64,000 bases of DNA from JASLZO01 sp965247995. GTDB taxonomy: Bacteria; Chloroflexota; Dehalococcoidia; UBA6926. The notes under the pieces are model-generated. The model made no database searches and was not told where the DNA came from. It worked only from the letters and a program-made list of their open reading frames with translations. The position numbers and the translations under genes were made by a program. The first letter of the stretch is position 1. Every line of letters starts with the position of its first letter. Below, in pieces: positions 45,485-53,853 of the stretch. The DNA lies in assembly GCA_965247995.1 (NCBI GenBank), contig OZ252041.1, positions 992,001-1,056,000 on the forward strand. Direction: 5' to 3'.

Positions 45485-46816
45485 ATGACTACGAACGAGC
45501 ACCCACAGCGCGACAGGTTGCCGTTGAACGGGATCCGGATCCTCGACATCACGGTGGTGTGGGCGGGCCCGTATTCGACGATGCAGCTCGGCGACTGGGG
45601 CGCCGAGATCATCCGTGTCGAGTCGACCAAGTACTTCGCAGCGACCACACGCGGCCAGATGGCGCGGCCTCCAAAGGAAGTTGTCGAAGCGCAGGCACGC
45701 TCCGGGGGTATGGGATACCCGGACAACGATCCCGGACCGCGTCCGTGGAACCGGACGGCGGTGTTCAACGCTCATGGGCGGAACAAGCGTTCCGTGACGA
45801 TCGACCTGACCAGCCCAGAAGGCCAGGACGCGTTCGAGCGGCTTGTCGCGGTGTCGGACGGGTTGGTCGAGAACAACGTTCCGGTGAGCATGGAGCGATG
45901 GGGAATCACCTGGGAGCGTCTCTCGAAGATCAATCCCAGGCTCATCATGGTGCGGATGCCGGCGTTCGGCCTGGCTGGGCCGTACAAGAACTACCGGACG
46001 TGGGGCAATCACATGGAGGCACTAGCGGGCCACCCGCTGATCCGCGCCTACCCCGATCTGAGCCCTGAGTACGCGGCGGGCGGTGTTCCCGCTGATGCGG
46101 CGGGCGGCGTGGGCGCGGCGCTCGCGTTCACGCTTGGACTCCGGTACCGGCGCAGGACCGGCAAGGGGCTGATGATCGAGGCGCCGACAGCGGAGAATTT
46201 CGTTCCGCTCCTAGGCGAGTACGTGATGGACTACTCGATGAACGGCCGGGTATGGACTCAGGTGGGGAACGAACATTGGACCAACGCACCACATAACGTC
46301 TATCGGTGTCAGGGAGAAGACCGGTGGGTCACGATCGGAGTCTGGAACGAGGAGCAGTGGCACGCGCTGTGCGGCGTGATGCACCGTGACGGACTAAAAC
46401 AGGACCCGCGGTTCAGTGACATGGAGAGCCGGTACGAGAACAGGCACGAGTTGGACGTCATCATCAGTCAGTGGACCGAGTCCAAGCAGCCGCACTGGCT
46501 GCTGGAACGGTTGCAGATGGCGGGCGTCCCGTCCGGCGCCGTGATGAACGAACGGGACGCGCTGGAAGACAGGCACCTCCATGAGCGGGGCTTTTGGCGG
46601 TGGGCCGAACACCCGGAGGCTGGCACGTACCGGCACGTCGGGCCGGCCTGGATGGCTGCTAGGACGCCGAACGACACCCCGCGGCGCCACGCGCCGTTGC
46701 TGGGCCAGGACAACGAGTACGTGTACAAGACGGTCTTGGGGTACACGGACGACGAGTATCGGGACCTTGAGAACAAGGGACAGATTGGGATGGACTTTGC
46801 GCCGGAGGTCCCGTAA
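45485..46816 (+). CDS. family III CoA-transferase, B-type catalytic subunit (pair 4)
   Basis: 443 residues, 19 nt after A4. Asp204 in PADAAGG is the predicted nucleophile. Loop GNHMEALAGHPLIRAYPDL as in B3. The tail reads LGQDNEYVYKTVLGY. Followed by a 124-nt gap, the longest inside the array, which has CATAAT at 46881-46886 and may start a new transcript for pair 5. Confidence 0.9.
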   Translation: MTTNEHPQRDRLPLNGIRILDITVVWAGPYSTMQLGDWGAEIIRVESTKYFAATTRGQMARPPKEVVEAQARSGGMGYPDNDPGPRPWNRTAVFNAHGRNKRSVTIDLTSPEGQDAFERLVAVSDGLVENNVPVSMERWGITWERLSKINPRLIMVRMPAFGLAGPYKNYRTWGNHMEALAGHPLIRAYPDLSPEYAAGGVPADAAGGVGAALAFTLGLRYRRRTGKGLMIEAPTAENFVPLLGEYVMDYSMNGRVWTQVGNEHWTNAPHNVYRCQGEDRWVTIGVWNEEQWHALCGVMHRDGLKQDPRFSDMESRYENRHELDVIISQWTESKQPHWLLERLQMAGVPSGAVMNERDALEDRHLHERGFWRWAEHPEAGTYRHVGPAWMAARTPNDTPRRHAPLLGQDNEYVYKTVLGYTDDEYRDLENKGQIGMDFAPEVP

Positions 46817-46940
46817 GGCGTTGGTTTTGGGGGTCAGTAGGCACTCGGCCTGCTCCTTTACCGTGTAGCTACCGGGGTGCCATAATGCCCGCCACGCGTC
46901 GCGATTTTGGGCGCATGGTCCGCACAGGGGGTAGCGCCAC

Positions 46941-48161
46941 ATGCTCATGCCGTTGGACGGCGTCCGCGTGGTCGATCTGACGGAGCACACCACGGGGCCG
47001 TTCTGCACTCGCATCTTGTCCGACTACGGGGCGGATGTGGTCAAAATTGAAGAACCCAGCACCGGCGACCCCGCACGGCGGATGCCGCCGTTCCACAAAG
47101 ACACCCCAGACTTGGAGAAGAGCGGCCTTTTTTTGTTCCTGAACACGAACAAGCGCTCCGTGACGCTCAACCTCCGGACCGAGGACGGCAAGGCGATCCT
47201 TAGAGACTTGGTGAAAAGCGCGGACATCCTTGTCGAGAACTTCGCGCCCGGGGTCATGGACGAGCTGGGGCTCGGCTATGACACGTTGAGCGAGGTCAAT
47301 CCGAAACTGGTCATGACGTCGATCAGCAACTTTGGGCAGACGGGTCCATACCGCGATTGGGAAGCGACGGACCTGACGCTCTACGCGATGGGTGGGAGCA
47401 TGTCGGGCTCCGGAGACCCAGAACTGGAACCCCTGAAAACGGCGGGCCGGATGACGAGCTATCACGTGGGTTACGCGTCCGCGCTGGCGTCGGCGGTGGC
47501 GCTGGTCAATGCAGACCTGAGCGGGGAGGGCGAGTACATCGACGCCAGCGGGTTCGAGATCATGCTGCAATCGATCGACTCACGGATGCTGCGCCTGCTG
47601 GGCTTCCAGTACAACGACAAGGTGCCCGAGCGGCTGGGGGCTGCCGGTCAGTTGGGGTTGGGGAGCGGTGTCTTTCCCTGTCTAGATGGTCAGTTCATGA
47701 TGACTGGCGGCCCGGTGATGTTCCCGAGCATCGCGCGCATGATCGGAGCCGACTATTTGCTCGAGATGCCGGAGTGGAACACGGTGGCAGCGCGTTCCCG
47801 TCCGGAAGCGGCAGAGGAATTCGAGGCGCTCCTGATCCCGTGGACGCTGGAGCGGACCAAGAACGAGGTTCAAGAGAAGTGCATGGAGTTCGGTGTCCTC
47901 GGCGCTCCGATGAACACGATCGAAGATCTGGTGAACGACGAACGTTTCGGCTCGCGTGGGTACTGGCAGACGATCGATCATCCCTCGACCGGGGCTCTTC
48001 TCTACCCCGGGTACCACTTCCGCATCCACACGGGAGATAACGAACCGATGCCGGAGCGGCGGCCGGCCCCATTACTGGGCCAACACACGGCGGAGGTTCT
48101 CGCTGAGCTGGGGCGCGAGGGTGAGGCGATCTCGCTTCTGCGCGCACAAGGGGCGATCTAA
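46941..48161 (+). CDS. family III CoA-transferase, A-type subunit (pair 5)
   Basis: 406 residues, starting MLMPLDGVRVVDLTEHTTGPF. It lacks the catalytic Asp (Ser173 in TSYHVG) and has Asp144 (ATDLTLY) in the adjacent loop, like A1 and A2, but shares GDPELEPLKTAGRM with A3/A4, so it is intermediate. A GGGGG stretch precedes the ATG. Ends with the A-type LLGQHTAEVL. Confidence 0.9.
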   Translation: MLMPLDGVRVVDLTEHTTGPFCTRILSDYGADVVKIEEPSTGDPARRMPPFHKDTPDLEKSGLFLFLNTNKRSVTLNLRTEDGKAILRDLVKSADILVENFAPGVMDELGLGYDTLSEVNPKLVMTSISNFGQTGPYRDWEATDLTLYAMGGSMSGSGDPELEPLKTAGRMTSYHVGYASALASAVALVNADLSGEGEYIDASGFEIMLQSIDSRMLRLLGFQYNDKVPERLGAAGQLGLGSGVFPCLDGQFMMTGGPVMFPSIARMIGADYLLEMPEWNTVAARSRPEAAEEFEALLIPWTLERTKNEVQEKCMEFGVLGAPMNTIEDLVNDERFGSRGYWQTIDHPSTGALLYPGYHFRIHTGDNEPMPERRPAPLLGQHTAEVLAELGREGEAISLLRAQGAI

Positions 48162-48211
48162 AGCACAGCCTGTCCGCCGCCACGGGGCGAATGGTAGGAG
48201 GATCGAGAGCG

Positions 48212-49558
48212 ATGACGACCAACGGATCAAAAAACGGCCGAAAGAAGCTCCCGCTTGAGGGACTTCGCGTGCTGGACATCACGGTTGTATGGGCGGGGCC
48301 GTACGCCTCCATGCACCTGGCTGATTGGGGGGCGGAGGTCATCCGGATCGAGTCGACGAAACACTTTGCGACGAGCACCCGCGGCACGATGGCGCGTCCG
48401 CCTCAAGCGATGGTCGCCCTGCGATCGGCAGCCATGGGCTACCCGGATGACGAGCCGGGCGAGCGGCCGTGGAATCGGAACGCGATCTTCAACACCCACG
48501 GACGGAACAAAAAGTCCGTAACGATGGACCTGACGGTGCCGGAGGGGCAGGAGATCTTCGAGCGGTTGGTCGCGAACTCTGATGGCCTGATCGAGAACAA
48601 CGTCGCGATCAGCATGGAGCGCCTCGGCATCACGTGGGAGCGTCTCTCGAAGATCAACCCGAACCTGGTGTTGGTCCGGATGCCGGCGTTTGGGATCGAG
48701 GGCCCGTATAAGAATTACCGGACGTGGGGCAACCACATGGAGGCGCTGGCGGGGCATCCGCTCCTGCGGGCGTACCCGAACGAGGACGCGGCCCGCGGTC
48801 CGAGCGGCGTCCCAAGCGATGCGGCGGGTGGCGTTGGGGGTGCGTTGGCGTTCGTGATGGGTGTCCGGTACCGGAACAAGACCGGCAAGGGCGTGATGAT
48901 CGAGGCGCCGACGGCGGAAAACTTCGTCCCCCTGTTGGGCGATTTCGTGATGGACTATTCGATGAATGGCCGCGTCCACACACAGCTTGGGAACTACCAC
49001 CCGAACTACGCACCGCACCAAGCGTTCAAGTGCAAAGACACCGACCGGCCGGGCGGCGAACGCGAGCGTTGGGTCACCATCACGTGCCGAAGCGACGAAG
49101 AATTCCGTTCCCTGTGCGAGGTCATGGGGATGTCCGAACTGGCGGCTGACGCGCGTTTCCGCGTGGGTTCAGAGCGGTGGCAGAACCGGAGCGAGTTGGA
49201 AGCGGTGATTTCGCAGTGGACGGCCGACAAGGACCCGACCGACATCGCCCAAAGGCTGCAGGACGTCGGGGTCCCGGCCGGAAAAATCTTGAACGAGCGT
49301 GACGTCCTGAACGACGAACACGTGAAGCAACGGGGTTTCTTCCAGACGGTGACGCATCCAGAGGCGGGCACGCACCAGAACCCGACGTTCGGGGTGAAGC
49401 TGTCGAAGACGCCGAACGAAATCCGGCGGCATGCGGTCTTGCTGGGTCAGGACAACGAGTACGTGTATAAGAAGGTCGCCGGGTACTCTGACGATGAGTA
49501 CGCTCACTTTGTCGAGACGGGCATGGCGGCCATGGACTACGACGAAGGTGTGGCCTGA
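48212..49558 (+). CDS. family III CoA-transferase, B-type catalytic subunit (pair 5)
   Basis: 448 residues, ATG with a good TAGGAGG site, 50 nt after A5. Asp203 in PSDAAGG is the predicted catalytic residue. It has a small insertion around residue 285 (KDTDRPGGERER) absent from the other B subunits, and the loop LLRAYPNEDAARG differs from B3/B4. Tail LGQDNEYVYKKVAGY. Last gene of the array, followed 25 nt later by a terminator. Confidence 0.9.
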   Translation: MTTNGSKNGRKKLPLEGLRVLDITVVWAGPYASMHLADWGAEVIRIESTKHFATSTRGTMARPPQAMVALRSAAMGYPDDEPGERPWNRNAIFNTHGRNKKSVTMDLTVPEGQEIFERLVANSDGLIENNVAISMERLGITWERLSKINPNLVLVRMPAFGIEGPYKNYRTWGNHMEALAGHPLLRAYPNEDAARGPSGVPSDAAGGVGGALAFVMGVRYRNKTGKGVMIEAPTAENFVPLLGDFVMDYSMNGRVHTQLGNYHPNYAPHQAFKCKDTDRPGGERERWVTITCRSDEEFRSLCEVMGMSELAADARFRVGSERWQNRSELEAVISQWTADKDPTDIAQRLQDVGVPAGKILNERDVLNDEHVKQRGFFQTVTHPEAGTHQNPTFGVKLSKTPNEIRRHAVLLGQDNEYVYKKVAGYSDDEYAHFVETGMAAMDYDEGVA

Positions 49559-49582
49559 CGGCCCAACAATCAGATCGCGGCG

Positions 49583-49612
49583 AAGGGCGCACGGTCACCG
49601 TGCGCCCTTTTG
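49583..49612 (+). terminator. rho-independent terminator after the CoA-transferase array
   Basis: A 12-bp perfect stem (AAGGGCGCACGG / CCGTGCGCCCTT) with a TCA loop, followed by TTTTG. It lies 25 nt after the B5 stop and separates the array from the M20 amidohydrolase gene. Confidence 0.85.
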
Positions 49613-49649
49613 ATTGACCGGCCTCCGGACGACGGACGAGGGGACCTCC

Positions 49650-50984
49650 ATGACGCCAACGCATGACGAGTTAAAACGAATGATGTCCGAGGAGATCGAC
49701 CGCCGCGGGGACGAGTTGATCCAGGTCAGTAAGTCGATTGGCGACCATCCCGAGGCGGGGTTCCGAGAACGGCGGACCGCTGCGGTCGTCTCGGAATGGT
49801 TCCGCGGGCTGGGGATCCCCTACCGGGATGAGCTTGCGATCACGGGGGTGAAGGCGGAACTTCGAGGGACGGCTGGAAACGGCCCGACAGTTGCGGTTGT
49901 GGGCGAGTTGGACTCGTTGGTGGTTCCCGACCACCCAAACGCAGATTCGGAGACTGGGGCCGCCCACGCCTGTGGCCACCATGCGCAGATTGGGATGATG
50001 TTGGCGACGACGGCTGGGCTCCTAGCGCCCGGCGTGCTCCAGGAACTCAGTGGGCGCATCGTACCGTTCGCGATCCCGGCTGAGGAGTACATCCAGATCG
50101 AGTACCGCCACGGGTTGCGGGAGCAGGGGAAGCTGGAGTTTCTGACCGGCAAGGCGGAGCTGCTGCGCTTAGGCGAGTTCGATGACGTCGATATGGCGCT
50201 GATTACGCACACGTCGTCGCGGCCGGAGGACGGAAAGCTGGTGTTGGCCGGGACGTGCAACGGGATGGTGGCGAAGATGGTCACGTTCACGGGGCGTTCG
50301 GCTCACGCCGGCGCGGTGCCGTGGCGCGGCATCAACGCGCTGAACGCGGCGATGCTGGCCATCCAGGCCGTTCACGCTCAACGAGAGACGTTCCGCGACG
50401 AGGACACGGTGCGGATCCACCCGATCATCACGAAGGGCGGTGACGCGGTGAGCGCCGTGCCGGCGGAGGTCCGCCTAGAGAGTTTCATCCGTGGCCGGAC
50501 GCTGGACGCGGTCCAAGATGCGGTGGCGAAATTCGACCGCGCGATGAAGGCTGGGGCGATGGCGATCGGCGCGGAGGCTCGCATTACGACGCTTCCGGGG
50601 TATCTGCCGATCGAGAACGACCCAGCACTGGAGGAGATCTATCGTCCCAACGCTGAGGCGCTGGTTGGGGCGGAGAACGTGACGAGGGCGCCGCACCGGA
50701 CGCATTCGACCGACATGGGCGACCTGAGCACAGTGATGCCGGTGTATCACCCGAACGTGCGGGCCGCGGAGGGCACGGGGCACGGCAACGACTACGTGGT
50801 GACGGACTGGGACCTGGGCATTCTGACGGCGGCGAAGGCGATGGGGTCGACGATCATCGACCTTCTTGCGGACGGGGCTGAGGCCGGGAATCGGGTCGTG
50901 TCGCAGTCGCGGCCTGCGATGACGAAGGATGGCTACCTGTCGTTGATGCGGTCGTACCTGGTCGAGGAAGTGTACGCTCCGTGA
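49650..50984 (+). CDS. M20 family amidohydrolase/peptidase
   Basis: 444 residues; ATG with GAGGGG upstream. Metal-binding landmarks of the M20 aminoacylase group are present: GELDSLV, HACGHHAQIG, IPAEEY and a dimerisation-domain segment GRSAHAGAVPWRGINAL. Relatives such as AbgB, HipO and IAA-amino-acid hydrolases cleave N-acyl amino acids or other amides. No signal peptide, so cytoplasmic. The substrate is unknown; placement after the CoA-transferase array could mean it supplies a carboxylic acid, but the terminator shows separate transcription. Confidence 0.88.
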   Translation: MTPTHDELKRMMSEEIDRRGDELIQVSKSIGDHPEAGFRERRTAAVVSEWFRGLGIPYRDELAITGVKAELRGTAGNGPTVAVVGELDSLVVPDHPNADSETGAAHACGHHAQIGMMLATTAGLLAPGVLQELSGRIVPFAIPAEEYIQIEYRHGLREQGKLEFLTGKAELLRLGEFDDVDMALITHTSSRPEDGKLVLAGTCNGMVAKMVTFTGRSAHAGAVPWRGINALNAAMLAIQAVHAQRETFRDEDTVRIHPIITKGGDAVSAVPAEVRLESFIRGRTLDAVQDAVAKFDRAMKAGAMAIGAEARITTLPGYLPIENDPALEEIYRPNAEALVGAENVTRAPHRTHSTDMGDLSTVMPVYHPNVRAAEGTGHGNDYVVTDWDLGILTAAKAMGSTIIDLLADGAEAGNRVVSQSRPAMTKDGYLSLMRSYLVEEVYAP

Positions 50985-51024
50985 GACGAGGCGTTACCGG
51001 CATTGTTCGGAAATGGGGGTTGGC

Positions 51025-51546
51025 ATGAACGGCGTTGCAGTACTCAAGCTTGCCATCGAGCCAGTGAACCGCGATCTCCAACGGGAGCTCAACGGTCTGA
51101 CGAGCGACCAGTTGGCGTACAGGCCGACCGAGGAGGCGAACACGATCGCGTTCACGGCGTGGCACATCGTGCGGATGCTGGACAACGCCGCGACACGCAC
51201 GCTGCCGAGGACGCAGGAGGCGGCAACGATCTGGAACCGGGATAGCTGGCACGAGCAGTTCGGCGTTGGGGCCGAGGACTCCGGGACCGGCTTCGATGCC
51301 GCACAGGTCGGGGAGTTCGGGCCCGACCTGGAAACGTTGTTGGGATACTCCAACGCCGTAGGGGAGGCCCTTTCGGGCGCGTTCGATGGACTGACGGATG
51401 ACGACCTCGACACGATCCCGGACCCGGAGCGGCCGAATATGAGTCTTGGGCGTCAGTTGCTGGTCTTTTACGCGGGGCACCTCCAGTACCATCTAGGGGA
51501 GATCCGCTTCCTGAAGGGGCTGCAGGGGATGCCGTTCCCCATGTGA
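51025..51546 (+). CDS. DinB-family four-helix metalloprotein
   Basis: 173 residues from an ATG with GGGGG upstream. Three His residues match the DinB/YfiT metal triad: one in FTAWHIVRM and two in AGHLQYHLGEI. Members include thiol-dependent S-transferases (bacillithiol or mycothiol types) and many of unknown function. It is 28 nt upstream of a redox protein with a likely selenocysteine, so a thiol or redox role is reasonable but unproven. Confidence 0.83.
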   Translation: MNGVAVLKLAIEPVNRDLQRELNGLTSDQLAYRPTEEANTIAFTAWHIVRMLDNAATRTLPRTQEAATIWNRDSWHEQFGVGAEDSGTGFDAAQVGEFGPDLETLLGYSNAVGEALSGAFDGLTDDDLDTIPDPERPNMSLGRQLLVFYAGHLQYHLGEIRFLKGLQGMPFPM

Positions 51547-51574
51547 CTGCAGGCGGAACGAGAGGAGAAGCCGG

Positions 51575-52285
51575 ATGGTTGCCACGGGATCAGTCCGCGT
51601 TGGGAGCGCGATGCCGGACTTTGAACTGCCGTCGGTCGAGGACGGCCAGTTGGTGCGGCTCGCCGATTACCGCGGGACGAAGGTTGCCCTGTTCATGTGG
51701 GCGTCTTGGTGAACATGTCGTGACCAGCTGCCCGTGTGGCAGCAACTCTACGAGCGGTACCGAAGTCTAGGCGTCGAGATCCTGTCGGCGGCCTTGGATG
51801 CGCAAGGCGCGGCGAAGGCGCTTCCGTACGTGGAGAGAGCCCGTGCGACGTTCACTACGGTCGTTGACGAGGACAATCTCCTGGGGCAACTTCTGAATGC
51901 CCGGGCCATCCCAAACGGCGTGTTGATCGACGAGCAGGGGGTCGTCCGCCACATCTACCTCGGCGGCTTCGACGTACGGCACGCAGAGACCCGGCGGTTG
52001 GTCGAGGAGTGGTTCAAGCAGCCTGCTGGAGCGGCCTCGGCTGAAGCGGGGACGGATGATGCTCCGTTAAACACTCACGCGCTGGAGTTGTTCGAGATCG
52101 GGTTAGCCCTGTACCGCGGGGGCCGAACGGCGGAGGCGACGGAGCGGTGGCGGCGAGCGATCGAGTTCGACCCAGGCAACTGGATCATTCGCAAGCAGCT
52201 TTGGGCGGTGGAACACCCGGATAAGTTCTACGGTGGCGACATCGACTACGGCTGGCAGCGAGAGCAGATCGCGAAGGGTCTGTAG
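51575..52285 (+). CDS. thioredoxin-fold redoxin with predicted selenocysteine and C-terminal TPR
   Basis: 236 residues if the in-frame TGA at 51710-51712 (codon 46) is read as Sec. The ATG has an ideal GAGGAG site. Residues 9-45 are an AhpC/TSA-TlpA start (GSAMPDFELPSV ... VALFMWASW); the UGA falls where the first redox Cys of a W-C-x-x-C motif should be, and the chain continues T-C48-R-DQLPVW, with the same frame open for 190 codons showing thioredoxin-like elements (AIPNGVLIDEQGVV). Motif is U-x-C, one residue shorter than usual. The C-terminal 65 residues contain a TPR (LFEIGLALYRGGRTAEATER). No signal peptide, so a cytoplasmic peroxidase or disulfide reductase. Confidence 0.85.
51710..51743 (+). 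promoter_or_regulatory. selenocysteine codon and candidate SECIS hairpin
   Basis: UGA 51710-51712 is followed 14 nt later by a perfect 6-bp stem GCTGCC (51727-51732), loop CGTGT, GGCAGC (51738-51743). Bacterial SECIS elements sit at this distance downstream of the codon, inside the coding sequence, and have a G-U near the apical loop, as here. Confidence 0.65.
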
Positions 52286-52317
52286 CGCCCCTCTTTCTCG
52301 AGCTACGGTGGACGGGA

Positions 52318-53676
52318 TCAGGCGTGGGCTGCGGTGAAGCGGCGCTCTTCTTCTTCGGCGTCCACGTCCGCGAATTCATCTCCGCGTAGCTTGAGCATGG
52401 TCTGTGAGAATGCGATGACGGCGAGGGTTCCGAGCAACAGTAGTGCGCCGCCGAGGCCGATCGCGAACCCGATGCTGACCTGATCGGCCAGGAAGCCGAA
52501 GGGCAGCACGCCGAAGCTCTGGAAGCCCCAGGTCATCATGAGGAGGCTGACGATCCGGCCTCGCATGTGGGGCGCGGCGAGGATCTGGATGAGGGTGTTG
52601 TTGACGGTCATGAACGCGAAGCTGGTCAACCCCACTGCCCCGATTACGGCAATGGCGATCTGGTAGTCGCGAACGAAGGCGAAACCGATCAGGGTCAGTG
52701 AGAACGCGATCAGCGCCCCGGTCATCAACGCGCCCTTGAAGCGATAGTCTCCGAGGCTTGCGACTCCCAGCGACCCAACGAGAGCGCCGACGCCGCTTGC
52801 GGCCATCAGTACGCCAAAACCGCTAGGGCCCGTCTTCAACACGTCAGCGGCGATCGCGGGCATGAACGCGACGTAGTTCCAACCCAGGAAAACAGACAAG
52901 AACGCGAAGAGCAGCAGCGAAATAAGGGCGCGGCGCTCCCAGACGTGCCGCAGGCCCCCCACCAGTTCGTGCACCATACCCTGGCGCTGCTCCGCGGTGA
53001 GCACCGTGCCCCGCGGTTTGATCATCAGCAGACTGGCCAAGACGAAGACATAGAGAGAAACGATGACCCAGTAGACGCCAGCGACGTCGATGATTTCTAC
53101 GAGGACCCCACCGATCGCCGGAGCGGCGACCCTCATGAGGTTCATGGCTGAGGTACTCAAAGCGATTGCGTTCATGAGTTCGCGGTCGCCAACGAGGTCG
53201 GCGATGAAGGCCTGACGGGCTGGCATCATGAACGAGAAGATGACACCGGAAAGGAACGAGCCCGCCAACAGGTGCCAGAACTCGATCAGGTCGAGCTGGA
53301 TCAGGACGGCGATGACGAGCGTGATTGCGCCCACGCCCGCTTGGGTGAGGATGAGGAGATTCCGCTTGTCCATGCGGTCCGCGACGACGCCGCCGAGCGG
53401 GGAGAAGATGAGCACCGAGAAGCCCCACATGGACCAGACGAGGCTGAGCAGGAAGGTCGAGTCGGTGAGCTCGACGACCAACCACCCCCGGGCGACCATC
53501 TGCATCATGATCGCCCCGAAGGAGAAGAGGTATCCGATCCACAACCACCGGTAGTCTCGGTTGCGCAAGGACGAGAATGTGTTGAGGCGGCCTCTTGGCG
53601 GCGTGCCGCGGAAGGCAGCATCGTGGGCGGGCCTTCCGTTGGGAGACTGCTCCTTCTCGGTGATGTCTGCCTTCAC
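52318..53676 (-). CDS. MFS-family exporter (EntS-like)
   Basis: 452 residues, about 12 transmembrane helices. The motif GVVADRMDKRN between helices 2 and 3 matches the major facilitator signature, and the sequence resembles the MFS_3 (enterobactin exporter-like) group. It probably exports a small molecule with proton exchange. GTG start with GAGGAG upstream. A perfect palindrome and a TTGACA lie upstream and may control it. Substrate unknown. Confidence 0.86.
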   Translation of the reverse strand: MKADITEKEQSPNGRPAHDAAFRGTPPRGRLNTFSSLRNRDYRWLWIGYLFSFGAIMMQMVARGWLVVELTDSTFLLSLVWSMWGFSVLIFSPLGGVVADRMDKRNLLILTQAGVGAITLVIAVLIQLDLIEFWHLLAGSFLSGVIFSFMMPARQAFIADLVGDRELMNAIALSTSAMNLMRVAAPAIGGVLVEIIDVAGVYWVIVSLYVFVLASLLMIKPRGTVLTAEQRQGMVHELVGGLRHVWERRALISLLLFAFLSVFLGWNYVAFMPAIAADVLKTGPSGFGVLMAASGVGALVGSLGVASLGDYRFKGALMTGALIAFSLTLIGFAFVRDYQIAIAVIGAVGLTSFAFMTVNNTLIQILAAPHMRGRIVSLLMMTWGFQSFGVLPFGFLADQVSIGFAIGLGGALLLLGTLAVIAFSQTMLKLRGDEFADVDAEEEERRFTAAHA

Positions 53677-53727
53677 GCGGCTCCTCTAGCCACCTTCCGA
53701 TTGAGAACAGGATCAATAAACGAAACG

Positions 53728-53743
53728 GCGCCCGTACGGGCGC
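53728..53743. promoter_or_regulatory. 16-bp perfect palindrome in MFS gene leader
   Basis: GCGCCCGTACGGGCGC is self-complementary over 16 bp with no spacer. It lies 51 nt upstream of the MFS start and 2 nt after a TTGACA (minus strand, 53751-53746), where a promoter spacer would be. Read on the minus strand it is followed by CGTTTCGTTTATT. It may be an operator or an attenuator; no clear -10 was found. Confidence 0.5.
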
Positions 53744-53853
53744 TGTGTCAAGATGGCAATCACATCGGCGTAGCGCGCGTCGCGGCCGCCTCGCCTCTGT
53801 ATGCACATAATCTTACCATTCGTTCGTGACTCTGAAACAAGCGAGCGTGAACA

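Noticed and set aside
36361..48161. Asp147/146/144 (Glu149) in the loop GxDxxxY of A subunits as the catalytic Asp
   Set aside because: It aligns with the loop preceding the true D-x3-G motif (the GHDINY region of methylacyl-CoA racemases), not with the thioester-forming Asp.
51575..51770. Redoxin gene as a pseudogene broken by a stop codon
   Set aside because: No frameshift is needed, the frame continues intact for 190 codons, and the UGA is at the redox residue; readthrough as Sec is the simpler explanation.
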